A DNA stretch of 64,000 nt. Source: Parasponia andersonii. Lineage: Eukaryota > Streptophyta > Magnoliopsida > Rosales > Cannabaceae. The stretch covers positions 688,481 through 752,480 of the forward strand of contig JXTB01000146.1 in the NCBI GenBank assembly GCA_002914805.1, read 5' to 3'. Under the pieces are notes generated by a model. The model was not told the origin of the DNA. It did not search any database and was given only the letters and a program-made list of their open reading frames with translations. Positions 47,776 through 58,760 of the stretch are shown here, piece by piece. The translations under genes were made by a program, and so were the position numbers. The first letter of the stretch is position 1. Each line of letters opens with the position of its first letter.

Positions 47776-49789
47776 GGGAAATTCTTTAGAAGAGTTTTTT
47801 TTGAAAGAAAAAATAAATATAAGAGATTTTTTTCTTTTTTTGGATGTTAAGAAAAAGGAATTAATTGGTTCTATGACCGTCTCTAAACCCTAATTTTAAA
47901 ATCTAACCTTTTCTTTTTTCCTATTTTTCTTTTTTATTTATTTTAAAAAAATTCTTTTGCTGGCATGTCATGGAAAACCCTAAAATACCTTTAGTCGAAC
48001 ACTCGACTGATCTAGTCAGATCCAATTAGGTCCAGTTGAGTCCAAAATTGATCGAACTCTAATAAAGCTTGACTGACCGATTGAGTTCGACAGAGATTTC
48101 TGCCCAATTGCAATTTTTAGGCTAGAAAATCGTGATTTTAGATTTGAAATCGTCATTTCAATGCTTGAGTTCGATTTAAATCTTCCAAATATAAAAAACT
48201 CAAACTATAGACATGATTTTAACTTGCCTAAAACATTAAATCCTGATTTTTTTTTAAAAAAAATTTGAGATGGTTTTGAAGTTTTTGGTGGAAGGGCATA
48301 ATTAAAAACATGAAAGTTTCATTAAAAAGAATGTTACTAAACTAATTTCTACTTTTAAAAGGTTATAGAACTAAAAAAAATGCTCATTTAATTCTTTATA
48401 ACTAAATGGTCCTAAGAAAAAGCTGGCGTGGGGCAATCAAAAGTGGCTTAGGTAATGTGCTTCATCATTTGATATGATAAGACCCATATGAAGGCTTTTA
48501 ATGAATAATCCCATTAGCAGAGTTGGAAGTTCCTGTCGCTACACTCAGAGAGATGCCACTCTAGTCCCACCAAGAGATGCTTAAAATCCAATCCAAACAA
48601 ATCAAAGCAATTAATTCAATCCAATGTAATTGCATTTTATATCTAATTGTAATTGGATTGGATGTTAAATTTTGAATTTTAATTGGATTGATTAATTGAT
48701 GAATCTTATAATAAAAAATTGAATTAGAATTAAACCAATCCAATCTTATATTAAGTAAAATAAAATAAATAAATATATTCAGGTATTTTTCTATTTTAGG
48801 CTTATATATTTCTTAATATAGACATTGACCCACTAGATTAAATAAATTCTAACTCAACTAAATATTATACATATAGTTTCCTCATGTACCACCTCTCTTT
48901 AAAAATATATTCGAGAAAGGCCAAGAGTTCAAAATTCAAGAGTTTTATTATGTCATATAAATTTTGATTTTTTTCCTTTTCGTTTGAAATATATTAAGAT
49001 TAAGTCCTATAAAAATTGGGCAATTGGCCCACAACTGAATATAAATTAAGATTAGTCCCAAAAAAATTAGGTAATTGGCCCACAACTGATTACAAAAACT
49101 AATCCAATCTAATTACTAGGTGGAATAGATTAGTTTTTATAGGTAAATTGGATCGAGGATTGCATAGTAATTTCCTAGAATTATCCTGTAATTGGATAAG
49201 AGGGAGGGGGAGGGGAAGAGGGAGAGGAGGGGTGCTATATTTGCACCCTAATTTTTGATAAATGCACCCCTTCATTCATACAATGACTAAATTAGACAAC
49301 TTAAAAATAAAAGTATTTGCATGTAACAAAGGCATCCCATTTCTCTCCCTGATAAGTGCGCTATCCTCCCCCCGTTTCTCTCATTTCCCTCGCACGATTT
49401 ACACAACTCACTCGACCTTTCTTCTCATACGCACTCTCTCCCACTCTCCTTCTTATATTTATTATTTTTTTTTTGTTTCTCTCTTTTTTTTTCATAATTT
49501 CCTGTGGCATGGGAAAATACAACAAAAGTAGTAAAAACAAAAAAAAAATTAGAGCACAACACTTGTTCATTAAAAAAAGAACACAATGAAAAGTAATCTA
49601 AACTTTACTGTTAATTATCTATTTAAAGCTTATTTGATTGTGATTTTAAAAGACAAGTATAAGAATACAAATGTCCCGAAAAAAAATTATTAAATAAAAA
49701 AGAAAGAAGATTTTTGAAATAATATGATCATCTTCAACATTGTAAATTGTGATTTTCTTAGGTAAGTATATCTCTTTAAAATTTATAGG
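47776..49789. other. Intergenic, no supported gene
   Basis: AT-rich, with a ~50-bp tandem duplication around 48995-49095 (shared word AATTGGCCCACAACTGA) and a short hairpin of GGGGTGC/GCACCCC at 49231-49272. The ORFs at 49262-49589 overlap on both strands and look like chance. Confidence 0.55.
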
Positions 49790-50486
49790 TGTTATGCGGT
49801 TTAAAATCCTATGTCAGGTCGCATGCGCGACCTCCACTGAATGGGTTATGTGCGACCTCCACCGCATAGATTATGTGCGACCTCTTTCGCTTAGGTTTCA
49901 TACGACCTCCTCCATGTAGTTGTGTGACCTCTTTTGCATAAGTTACGTGCGACCTCCTCTATATAGGTTATGAGCGACCTCTTTTGAAAGAAAAGGAAAC
50001 AAGTCTCTGCTTCGTCAAACAGGTAACTTGCAAGGAAAGGGAAACAGAAGTCTCCCTTTTATGATCGACCAGTTACTCGTTTTGAGTGGTTATCTAATTA
50101 TGTTGTTACTCAAATTGTATTACCCAATTGTATAGTTACCCGTTTTCACAATTAGGAACATTGAGTTACCCTCACCTATATAAAGGGAACTCAATGTTTC
50201 AGACGAGGGATTTCCAGTTTGATTCCAATTTTCCAACTCTCTAATTTTCAGATTTCGAAATTCTGACTTCCAATTTGAGAGAGATTTCTAGACGAGACAT
50301 TGTAACTTTGAGTGCTTGTAATTCTCTATAAAAATAGTGAAAAACAGTGGACGTAAGCTCATCTTTTTCGGGGCTGAACCACTATAAAATTCTCTCTCTT
50401 TATTTGCTTTGATTAATAACCCAACTCACACAAGCCACATCTCTTAATTTTTTCTAAATTTATTGTTGATAAAACCTCCATCAACA
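49790..50486 (+). repeat. 5' LTR with a GCGACCTC repeat array
   Basis: Starts TGTTATGCGGTTTAAAATCC and ends CCATCAACA. The first ~190 bp hold seven degenerate GCGACCTC units spaced by 20-30 bp (49827-49985). A TATA box (CTATATAAAGGG) is at about 50178. It lacks 12 bp that the 3' LTR has near 55396. Confidence 0.95.
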
Positions 50487-50488
50487 AT

Positions 50489-50507
50489 TGGCGCTAGAAG
50501 GAGGGCT
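50489..50507 (+). other. Primer-binding site matching tRNA-Asn
   Basis: TGGCGCTAGAAGGAGGGCT starts two bases after the LTR. From my knowledge of plant nuclear tRNA-Asn (3' end CCCTCCTTCTAGCG plus CCA), this is an exact 19-base complement. It differs from the initiator tRNA-Met site used by the copia and Tekay-like elements here. Confidence 0.82.
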
Positions 50508-50547
50508 ATTCTGGCGGAAAAGTTTGTCAAATTCCACTTTTTTAATA

Positions 50548-52414
50548 ATGGCAAACACTAGAAATACTACCAGAGTCACCGAAACTAGCCAAAACCAACC
50601 TTAAAGCACTGCTGCTATACAGGCAGACCCTGCTCAGGATCAGCCTACTATGACCGCAACAGAGAACCTTTCCCAGAGATAAGATCATATAGAGGAGACA
50701 CTGGTGAACTTTCAGCAAGTCACTAACCAGATCAATGACACCCTGCGACGACTTGCTGAAGGGCAGATGGTGATCCCACCACAACACGAACGTCCCAAAG
50801 AATGTCTGCTCAATTACCTGAGAAAGGAATATAAATCCTAAAGACAAGAAGACGTGGCCAGCCAAGAACTCAGCAAGAGCGTCATGAAGATCGCATCTCC
50901 AAAGGAAAAGGCAAAGTCGCAAACTTACCTCCAGAATCTAATACGGAGAGTTCAAGTACAAACCGTGATCGTGTACAACTTTCTCGTAAATCCACTAATA
51001 GTCAAGATCACTTGAGTGGCAAACAAGGACGACATCGAGAAGCGTCTTCGAAAGAATCAGCAGAGAGTCGAGACAAGATCCTGCAGACCTAAGACAGTAT
51101 TTGGAGCGACGACGTAGTCATGATCGATCCATATCGCATCACAACGACCAAAGTCAGTCTCGTCGCACTATTTCACTGGATTCCTCTCACAGATCGCAGA
51201 AGACTCTACCTGACCAACCCGCCATACATCAGGATAATGAACGAAGGCCGCCTGTGCCGCCAGCGAGGGATAATGCTTTCCCTCTGAACGTCGATGTTCA
51301 CAATTTAAGGATCGCGTTAGACGCACTTGCTGGTTGGGACGATGAACTCGCTGATGGGTATTGTCAGTCGCCATTCAGCGAGGAGGTTCGAGCTGCAGCC
51401 CTTCCCACTAGATTCAGACTTTCCACCATTAACACTTTTGATGGGAAAACTAATCCACAGGACCATATGGATCACTTTAGTGACTTGATGGAACTATATC
51501 GGATTAATGATCATGCACGTTGCAGATGTTTCGCTGTAACTCTCTCGGGAGCAGCGAAGAAGTGGTTCTGAGGACTCAAATCTGACTCAATTTTATCCTG
51601 GCAACAACTTCAGACGGTGTTCTTGGGACAGTTTCAACCTGCAAAGAATTTCACTGTTCCACTTGTTAGTTTGTCTGCAATCCGACAAGGTCCAGAGGAG
51701 ACTCTTCGGTCTTATCTCAATCGATTCACCTCAGAATTAGCAAAGATCAACAACCCACCTGAGGGAGAAGTTCTAACTCTCATGATGGCTGGGGTGCGAC
51801 CAGAAACTAAACTCTGGGAGGAATTACTTGAGCGAGAATGTAGAACTCTTGAAGACTTCTACCGAAGAGTTGGTCGGCATCTGAGGGTAGAATCTTCACG
51901 AGAGAATCTTCAAAAGACTGAAGGAAGGAAAGATACGACTAAAGACGCGGTCATTACCCACAATAACGGTAATAACAAAAATAAAAGGAATAATGAACAG
52001 CCGACGGAGAATCAGCCTAGACCCAAAAAACAAGAGATTTCAAGAACTCTCACGCAGTTCAACAATCACACCGAGTTAAACGCTCCCATAGATCATATCT
52101 ATGTGGTCACAAACCAAAAGGAGCGATACTGTCAACCGGAACCGATGAAGCGGGACAGGACAAAGCGCGACCCCAACAAGTTCTGCCGATATCACAATGA
52201 TATTGGGCATGATACTAATAATTGTTTTACCCTGAAGGATGAAATTGAAAGGCTGATTAGAGAGGGGCGGCTGCGACAGTACACCAGGCAGAACGACGAA
52301 GGGCGAGAAGAAGACCAACAGCGACCTCCAGAAATTCAGTGCGAGGTGCGAACCATTTTTGGAAGACCGCATGTTGGGGGAGATTTTAAGATAGCACAGG
52401 ATAGGTATGCGTGA
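50548..52414 (+). pseudogene. gag of the non-autonomous LTR element
   Basis: The probable start is the ATG at 50548 (MANTRNTTRVTETSQNQP, then a stop at 50602). The readable body, in one frame from 51101, has a low-complexity basic N-part, the gag core (RFRLSTINTFDGKTNPQDHM, then AVTLSGAAKKWF, 51400-51571; VFLGQFQPAKNF, RSYLNRFTSELAKI, 51617-51760) and the zinc-finger-like CRYHNDIGHDTNNC (about 52180-52225). A single TGA at 51569-51571 interrupts the core in frame, and there is a frameshift near 51080. The family protein forms the particle shell. Confidence 0.88.
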
Positions 52415-52489
52415 GAAGCTCGACAGCAGCCATTAACCAATGTCATGCATCTTGAGCAGTGACCACGCAAGCTTCAAAGAGTATCGGAT

Positions 52490-53062
52490 ATGGATATTAC
52501 CTTCACCGAGCAGGATACAAGGGAGGTCCATTATCTGCATAATGACACGTTGGTTTTGAAAATTAACTGTGGAAGCACACAGTTGTGGCGAGTATTGGTT
52601 GATAACGGGAGTGCTGTGGACATCCTATACTTCGACGCCTTTAAGAAGATGGGGTTGAATGAGAGCGACTTGAAGCCTACCGTCACTCTACTCTATAGTT
52701 TCACTGGTGACAGCCTGATGCCTATGGGCATGATTGAATTGATGGTCAGCGTTGGAACCTATCCTAGGGTTTCAACGGTAATGACCCAGTTTTTGGTGGT
52801 AGATTGCCATTCTGCTTTCAATGTCGTGCTGGGAAGATCGATACTGAGGGAATTTCGAGCCGTTACCTCGATCTACCATCTCACTATGAAGTTCCCGACC
52901 CAACACGGGGTAGGTGAGGTGCGAGGAAACCAATATGATACGAGGACTTGTTATAACAACTCGCTGAAACTCACAGCAAAGGATACGACGTCCCGCACAA
53001 TGATGGTCCACTTGCCAGAGGAAGCGATCAAAGCATCAGTCAAGGCAGCGGGGAAAGCGTAA
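52490..53062 (+). pseudogene. Retropepsin-like protease of the LTR element
   Basis: In the same frame as gag, after stops at about 52412 and 52460. It shows the aspartic protease site VDNGSAVDILYF, the mid-part FLVVDCHSAFNVVLGRSIL and the tail AVTSIYHLTMKFPT, which match the proteases of plant Tat-type gypsy elements. The asparagine in DNGS is usual for this clade. The C-terminus runs into alanine/lysine-rich repeats and stops at 53060. The retropepsin fold is complete, though the fusion to gag is broken. Confidence 0.85.
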
Positions 53063-53165
53063 GTCGAGGAAGCGATCAAAGCATTAGTCGAGGCAGCAAG
53101 CAAAGTGTCAGTCGAGGCAGCAGGCAAAGCGTCAGTCGAGTCGCCAGACAACGTCAGTTGAACCA
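53013..53165 (+). repeat. Degenerate in-frame ~30-bp repeats after the protease
   Basis: About five units encode variants of the words KASVEAAGKA and EAIKALVEAAS. The stop at 53060 lies inside the array, so the repeats once extended the protein. Confidence 0.75.
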
Positions 53166-54421
53166 TCAGTTAAAATGTCAATCGATACGACCAGCGAAGA
53201 CTTCAATCCTCGAAAAATAGACGGTCAGAACTGGACCCATTGAAGATCTGGAGGATTTATTATTCGACATGTCCTCCAAGACGAGATTGGAACGAAGATT
53301 CAGGAACCTGTGCGAGCTTCATTGGTTGCTTTTCTGACATCTAATCTTCGGGATTAATTCGAATATCATGTCACTGGAGCTCGATCTCTTAGAAGAAAGA
53401 CGCGAGTAGTCTCAGCTTCAGATCGCATCATATCAACAGTTCACTACTCGATGTTATAACCCTAAAGTCGAACGAAGATTTATTGGCACTTGTTCTTCGA
53501 CAAGACCTCGTTCTTCGGAACTTTTGAGAATGCCATTACCATCATTCGACTTGGGATATATAAGTTAGCTCGAACTGGTGGACAAAAGATCGAGTATGCC
53601 TGGAGTGTAGGATAGCTTCGTCGCTTTCATCAGTTAACTTTCATAAATATCTTCATGTTTTCGTCATTCATCAATAAAGATTACTAATTCATTGTTCGTC
53701 ATTTATTGATCGTCATTCGTTGAATGTCATTCGTTGATCATCATTCGTTGATCGTCATTCGTTGATCGTCATTCGTTGTTCGTCATTCGTTGATCGTCAT
53801 TCATCAATAATATTTCTTCGGCTATTACTTCAACTTTGTTTGATTCATCTTCATGGCAGTTTTTGGACACCATGAAACTTGGGGGGCAGTAGGATCAGAA
53901 TTTTATCTCCTACTTGTTTCCGTTCATCTTTTTATAGTTTTATGGTAATTTTCGGACACCATAAAACTCGGGGGGCAGTGAGATCAGAATGTTATCTCCT
54001 ACTTATTTCCTAAGGGACTATGCAAATGTCCATTTAGAGGAGATAGGGGTTTTAGATCGTCGAAGTATCTGAATCTCCTTAAAATCCTAGGATTTTCTCC
54101 TCGCTTCATGCCTCAGCATGTCGTATTACGTAATTTCCCTCCTCGAATAAAAAAGTAACTAAGCCAAACATTCATTATTCGATGTGATATATTGCTATAC
54201 CCTATTTTGACATGGAACTTTTGAAACACAGTTAGAGTTTGCATCACTCGTATTGACTGTTTTCTTAAGCGACCTAACCTATTCTAACGCTTAAAACTCG
54301 TTTTAAGTTAGTCGGATTCAAATCGCTAAAAGCGTACTGATCAATCACTGTGATTGACTACTTAGTTAAAATTACTGTTGTGTTTTCATTGTTTTGCAGG
54401 AGCAAAAAATAATAACATTTA
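53166..54421 (+). other. Interior without pol; minisatellite and PPT-like duplicates
   Basis: No coding potential for reverse transcriptase or integrase. It holds eight 14-bp units TTGATCGTCATTCG (53692-53803) and two copies of an ~80-bp segment with the polypurine-like ACTYGGGGGGCAGT (53860-54005). Confidence 0.75.
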
Positions 54422-54950
54422 TTAAAAGAAAGTCACCCGTACGTGCACAGAAAGGAAGGGAGACCAAACCCACATTGTTCTAAAAATAATATAAAAAAGA
54501 ACAAAGTTATGCAGAAGGGCTCGCACCGCCATCCCCAGGTTTGGCAGTATCCTCCCTCCAGCTTTGCACGAGCTCGACCACGTCCTCGCCAAGGATGGAG
54601 AAGTCAAAATCCGGATGCTCGCAGAAAATATTGAAAATGATGGTCGACGAGGCAATATCACTAGCTTTATCTTCGAGTTCTTTGACTTCAGTCGCCTTGA
54701 ACTCCTCAATAGCTTTGTGAACTGCCTCAGTGGTCACTTTCCTCATGCAATCCGGATGCTCAGAAATGGCCTTCTCGAGCTCTTTGACTTTCTCCTCGAG
54801 ATTTTCCTTCTCGAGTCTCTCCTTGGCCAGGTCCTCGAGCATCTGCTGCTTCTCCAAGTTGAAGGCCGTTCTCTCCTCCCCCCGAGCCTTCTCCGAGTTC
54901 TCGAACGCTTGTGTTATCTCTTCAACTTTTTCAGCCTTCTCCAAGCATTC
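54422..54950 (-). pseudogene. Antisense coiled-coil ORF in the LTR element
   Basis: The open frame on the minus strand runs from about 54950 to 54507 (about 145 codons), opposite to gag. It is a glutamate/lysine/leucine-rich coiled coil (EKQQMLEDLAKERLEKENLE, then VKELEKAISEHPDCM) and ends in a short globular part (FDFSILGEDVVELVQSWRED) and a glycine/serine tail. There is no ATG at its left end: the frame opens downstream of a TGA, so an exon may be missing. Plant non-autonomous elements are known to carry such antisense ORFs; their role is unknown to me. It could equally be captured host sequence. Confidence 0.6.
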
Positions 54951-55349
54951 GAGAATCGGGATATTTATACCCCAAGCATCGTTAAATCACAGCCGTAGAT
55001 CAAGGTATTTGATTTTAAGATCTGAAGGTCGAAGTTCACGCGGGATTTGATTTTTTCCAAAGATAGATCATAATCTTTCAAAATTTGAAAAGATTTGGTT
55101 TAGAAACGACGGTTGGCGTCATCGATATCCTTGACTCTCCTCGAGTTCTACTGTCTATCTAAGAAAAGACAACATGTGTTTTCGACTGTCAGAAAAAGAT
55201 ACGCGTGATCTTGAGAAAGGTGAGATTTGAGATCTGACGACTCTTAGACTCTTTAAAGATCTCAAATTTAGGTCATGACATCGCATTTTTTAAGTTCGCA
55301 CTCACCTACATTAAAAGGAAGCTCCATTTTATCCTAAAGAACTAATGGA
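54951..55349. other. 3' untranslated part of the LTR element
   Basis: No ORF. It lies between the antisense ORF and the polypurine tract. It may contain the promoter or first exon of the antisense ORF on the minus strand. Confidence 0.5.
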
Positions 55350-55362
55350 GCTGGGGGGCAAT
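55348..55362 (+). other. Polypurine tract of the LTR element
   Basis: GGAGCTGGGGGGCAAT directly precedes the 3' LTR start TGTTATGCGG at 55363. Confidence 0.85.
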
Positions 55363-56071
55363 TGTTATGCGGTCTAAAATCCTATGTCAGGTCGCATGTA
55401 TAAGATTATGCGCAACCTCCACCGAATGGATTATGTGCGACCTCCACCGCATAGGTTATGTGCGACCTCTTTTGCTTAGGTTATATACGACCTCCGCCGT
55501 GTAGTTGTGTGACCTCTTTTGCATAAATTACGTGCGACCTCCTCTGTATAGGTTATGAGCGATCTCTTTTGAAAGAAAAGGAAACAAGTCTCTGCTTCGT
55601 CAAACAGGTAACCTGCAAGGAAAAGGAAACAGAAGTCTCCCTTTTATGATCGACCAGTTACCCGTTTTGAGTGGTTATCTAATTATTTTGTTACTCAAAT
55701 TATATTACCCGATTGTATAGTTACCCGTTTTCATAATTAGGAGCATTGAGTTACCCTCACCTATATAAAAGGAACTCAATGTTTCAGACGGGGGATTTCC
55801 AGTTTGATTCCAATTTTCCAACTCTCCAATTTTTAGATTTCGAAATTTTGACTTCCAATTTGAGAGAGATTTCCGGACGAGACATTATAATTTTGAGTGC
55901 TTGTAATTCTCCATAAAAATAGTGAAAAACAGTGGACGTAAGCTCATTTTTTTCGGGGCTGAACCACTATAAAATCCTCTCTCTTTATTTGCTTTGATTA
56001 ATAACTCAACTCACACAAGCCACATCTCTTAATTTTTTCTAAATTTATTGTTGATAAAACCTCTATCAACA
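55363..56071 (+). repeat. 3' LTR of the non-autonomous element
   Basis: 709 bp; starts TGTTATGCGGTCTAAAATCC and ends CTCTATCAACA. It aligns end to end with 49790-50486 apart from a 12-bp insertion (TATAAGATTATG) and scattered substitutions. The TATA box equivalent CTATATAAAAGG is at about 55758. Confidence 0.95.
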
Positions 56072-56076
56072 ATAGG

Positions 56077-56790
56077 TACTTAATAAATTTGAAGGTCTAT
56101 TGGAACTTTATAAGTGGTCATTGATTTTTTATCATAAAAGGAAATTCATAAAATTAATTATGAAGTGTATGAAAATGAAAATGAGAAGAAGTCTTTTTAA
56201 AGTGAGGGCATGGATGTAATTAAAAAATATATAATTTAAAGAAAGGGGTGTTGTAACTTGAGAACGGTCCAAATAGAATTCCCCTTGGATAAGATAGGAT
56301 ATTGCTAAAAGTATAGAATATTGCTAAAAGTGTTGGATTTTAATTAAGGAGCATGTTAGTTGTCCCTTCATCCCTTTACCCAAAATCAAAAAGAAAAAAA
56401 AAAAAGAAAAAGTAGCAAATTCTTTATTAGAATTTGAATTTTAACAACACTATGTTTAACATAGTATTATTATAGTTCAAATTCTATAAGAAGCTTTCTA
56501 TTTTTTTCTAGAATTTTTGGGAGTGTGTGTAAGTTTGTGAGAAAGAAAGATATTTGAATCCACTTAGATTGGTTTGTATTTTAAATTTTTGACCTATAGC
56601 CTCCCCAAAAATAAAAATAAAAAATCAACTACTAAGGTGAATTAACTACCACAAATCTATTCATAGCCAGGTTTGAATGTCTAACAAGAAAAATGAATAG
56701 CAGCGGTTCAGTTTTATTGTCTTTAGAATAGCTTTTAACAACTTATATTTTATAAATGGTAAAATAAATTTTAATGTTCCCATTAACAAA
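56077..56790. other. Intergenic, upstream of the tRNA gene
   Basis: AT-rich; the left 200 bp continue the sequence that flanks the LTR element at 49785. No gene is seen. Confidence 0.55.
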
Positions 56791-56830
56791 GTTGAGATGG
56801 CCGAGTTGGTCTAAGGCGCCAGATTAAGGT

Positions 56831-56863
<33 letters not shown>

Positions 56864-56871
56864 TCTCAACA
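56791..56871 (+). tRNA. tRNA-Leu (anticodon AAG)
   Basis: The acceptor strands GTTGAGA and TCTCAAC pair perfectly. The D arm, anticodon stem CCAGA/TCTGG with loop TTAAGGT (anticodon AAG), long variable arm and T arm TGGGTTCAAATCCCA are all intact. Boxes A (TGGCCGAGTTGG) and B (GGTTCAAATCC) for RNA polymerase III are present. It has no intron. The discriminator base is A. It reads CUU and, after A34 modification, CUC codons. T runs at 56888 and 56897 can end transcription. Confidence 0.96.
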
Positions 56872-57048
56872 AAATCTAGTTTCTCTGTTTTACTAATTTT
56901 TTCTTTTTTTTTGTTTGTCTTTTTAAGGCACGTAGTATTAGTATTATTAATAAATTGTATAACCATTGTACTGGCGCACTAGTGCCAAACCTTATCCGTC
57001 ACGAAGGGTTGTGTGATTTTTCGTTATTTGGATAGAGCGAACCACAAA

Positions 57049-58727
57049 ATGTTGAGCAGCTTGGCCATGGCTTCTCTATCAAACCTCGGCTCTGCTTTCT
57101 ATGGCTTAGCGTCAACCACCGATTCTCATCCCTCAAATCTCAACTGCTATAATAAGTTTCTTCCGCATCCATGGCGAGTCAGAGCTTCTTCCTCCGCCGT
57201 CCCAGGCGTCGACCTCAACACTCTCGAATCTGCCATTGCAAAGGTTCTTCCTGTTATAATCTCGATTCAGTTGTTATAATTAACATTTCCCATATCTCAT
57301 TTTTACTAATGTTTCAATTTTTAAGCTGCATGTCCAATTTTAGTCTGAGTGTATTAATTTCGTATACACGTGTATATTTATGCATGTATAGTATAAGGTT
57401 TACAAGCCCCAATACTTGCCACACTAATGACTTGGGTAAATTCGGATTAAAAGTTCAAAGTTTTAATTGGAATATACTTGGTTTAATTTGATTTGGGTTT
57501 TGTGTTAAAAAAAAAGAAAAAAACATAAAAAGAAATATAAATACCAAACCGATTTATTTAAAAAATATGGGTGACTATTTGCTGCAGAAAGACAGCACAA
57601 GTGTTAAAGAGGCACTTGATCAGCTCAGTGAACTTGGGTGGGCCAAAAAATGGAGTTCTCAGCCATATGTCTCACGTCGTACGGTCAGTCTTCATTAACA
57701 AGTATGAGCTAGTTCTGGGAAAGTGCTCTTCGAATGTTAGCCACTTTTACGAATCTATGCATACGCATGTACATTAATTATGTATGAAACAACAGAATTT
57801 GGGAAGCTTGTTCATATCTTTACTTAGTTGGAAACTAAGCTATTGATATGTGTCATCATTTGTGCTGCACCAGACATCTCTAAGGGAGCTGACAACTCTA
57901 GGAATTAAAAATGCAGAAAATCTTGCAATCCCCAGTGTCAGAAATGATGTAAGTACTCGTGATATAATTTAAAGGATTGCTAACTTCAGATGCATCACAG
58001 TCTTCTATTTATGTGAGATTCACGTGAGTCTCACTATAGAATCTACTCCAAAGATAGCTCTGATGCCACAGTCGCATCTGACACTAGCAAAACTCTAACA
58101 ATTTAACAATTCTCTTTTAAAGTTTGCAATCCCCAGTGTATGTACTTGTGTCTTCTATTTAGGTGAGATTCACGTGAGTTTCACTATAAAATCTACTCAA
58201 AAGTGAGCTCTGATGCCACAGTCGCGTCTGACGCTAGTACAACTCTAATAATTTAGTTATGACTTGTTTATACAAAATGGAAATTTTATATGCAATGACC
58301 TTCATTTGAGTTTTGCCTCTTGACTACTTCTACTGCTTCTTAAACTTTTTTAGGGCTGGGCTTTATATTGACATAGAGGGAAGAACTTTAACAAATGAGC
58401 AAAATTGCCTCAACTGAAATAATGTCTCATACCAATTTTCGTTTTCACCAAATGATAGACCCATCTTCACTCAGCCCTTGGGACTTTTTTCTGATAGTGA
58501 TTCTACAATGTTACAAAAGGACTGAATAGAAGACACTAAACACTTTCTAATGCATTGCAAAATACGTAGGTTTCAAACTAGTGTTTATACATTTGATACT
58601 TTAAGTGATACAGGCGGCTTTCCTTTTCACAGTGGTGGGGACAACTGGATTCTCAGGTGTTCTGGCTGGCCAACTTCCTGGGGTAAATTGGACTTTTTTT
58701 TTTTTTTTTTCAATTCTATGTTTGCAC

Positions 58728-58760
<33 letters not shown>

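Larger units (their letters stand above)
49785..56076 (+). mobile_element. Non-autonomous gypsy-type LTR element with gag and protease only
   Basis: LTRs at 49790-50486 and 55363-56071 are nearly identical over most of their length and end TGTT...AACA. The five bases ATAGG occur directly before and after (49785-49789, 56072-56076). The interior has a tRNA-Asn primer site, gag, a retropepsin, a long part without pol, an antisense ORF and a polypurine tract. No reverse transcriptase, RNase H or integrase can be read in any frame. This fits TR-GAG-like elements that depend on a relative for movement. Confidence 0.92.

Noticed and set aside
49231..49272. Terminus of a further DNA transposon (GGGGTGC...GCACCCC) spanning the LTR element
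   Set aside because: I could not match it convincingly to the sequence at 56250, so a transposon spanning this interval is not supported.
54443..55050. Plus-strand ORFs at the antisense ORF
   Set aside because: Phe/Ser/Leu-rich mirror frames of the coiled-coil ORF on the other strand, typical shadows.
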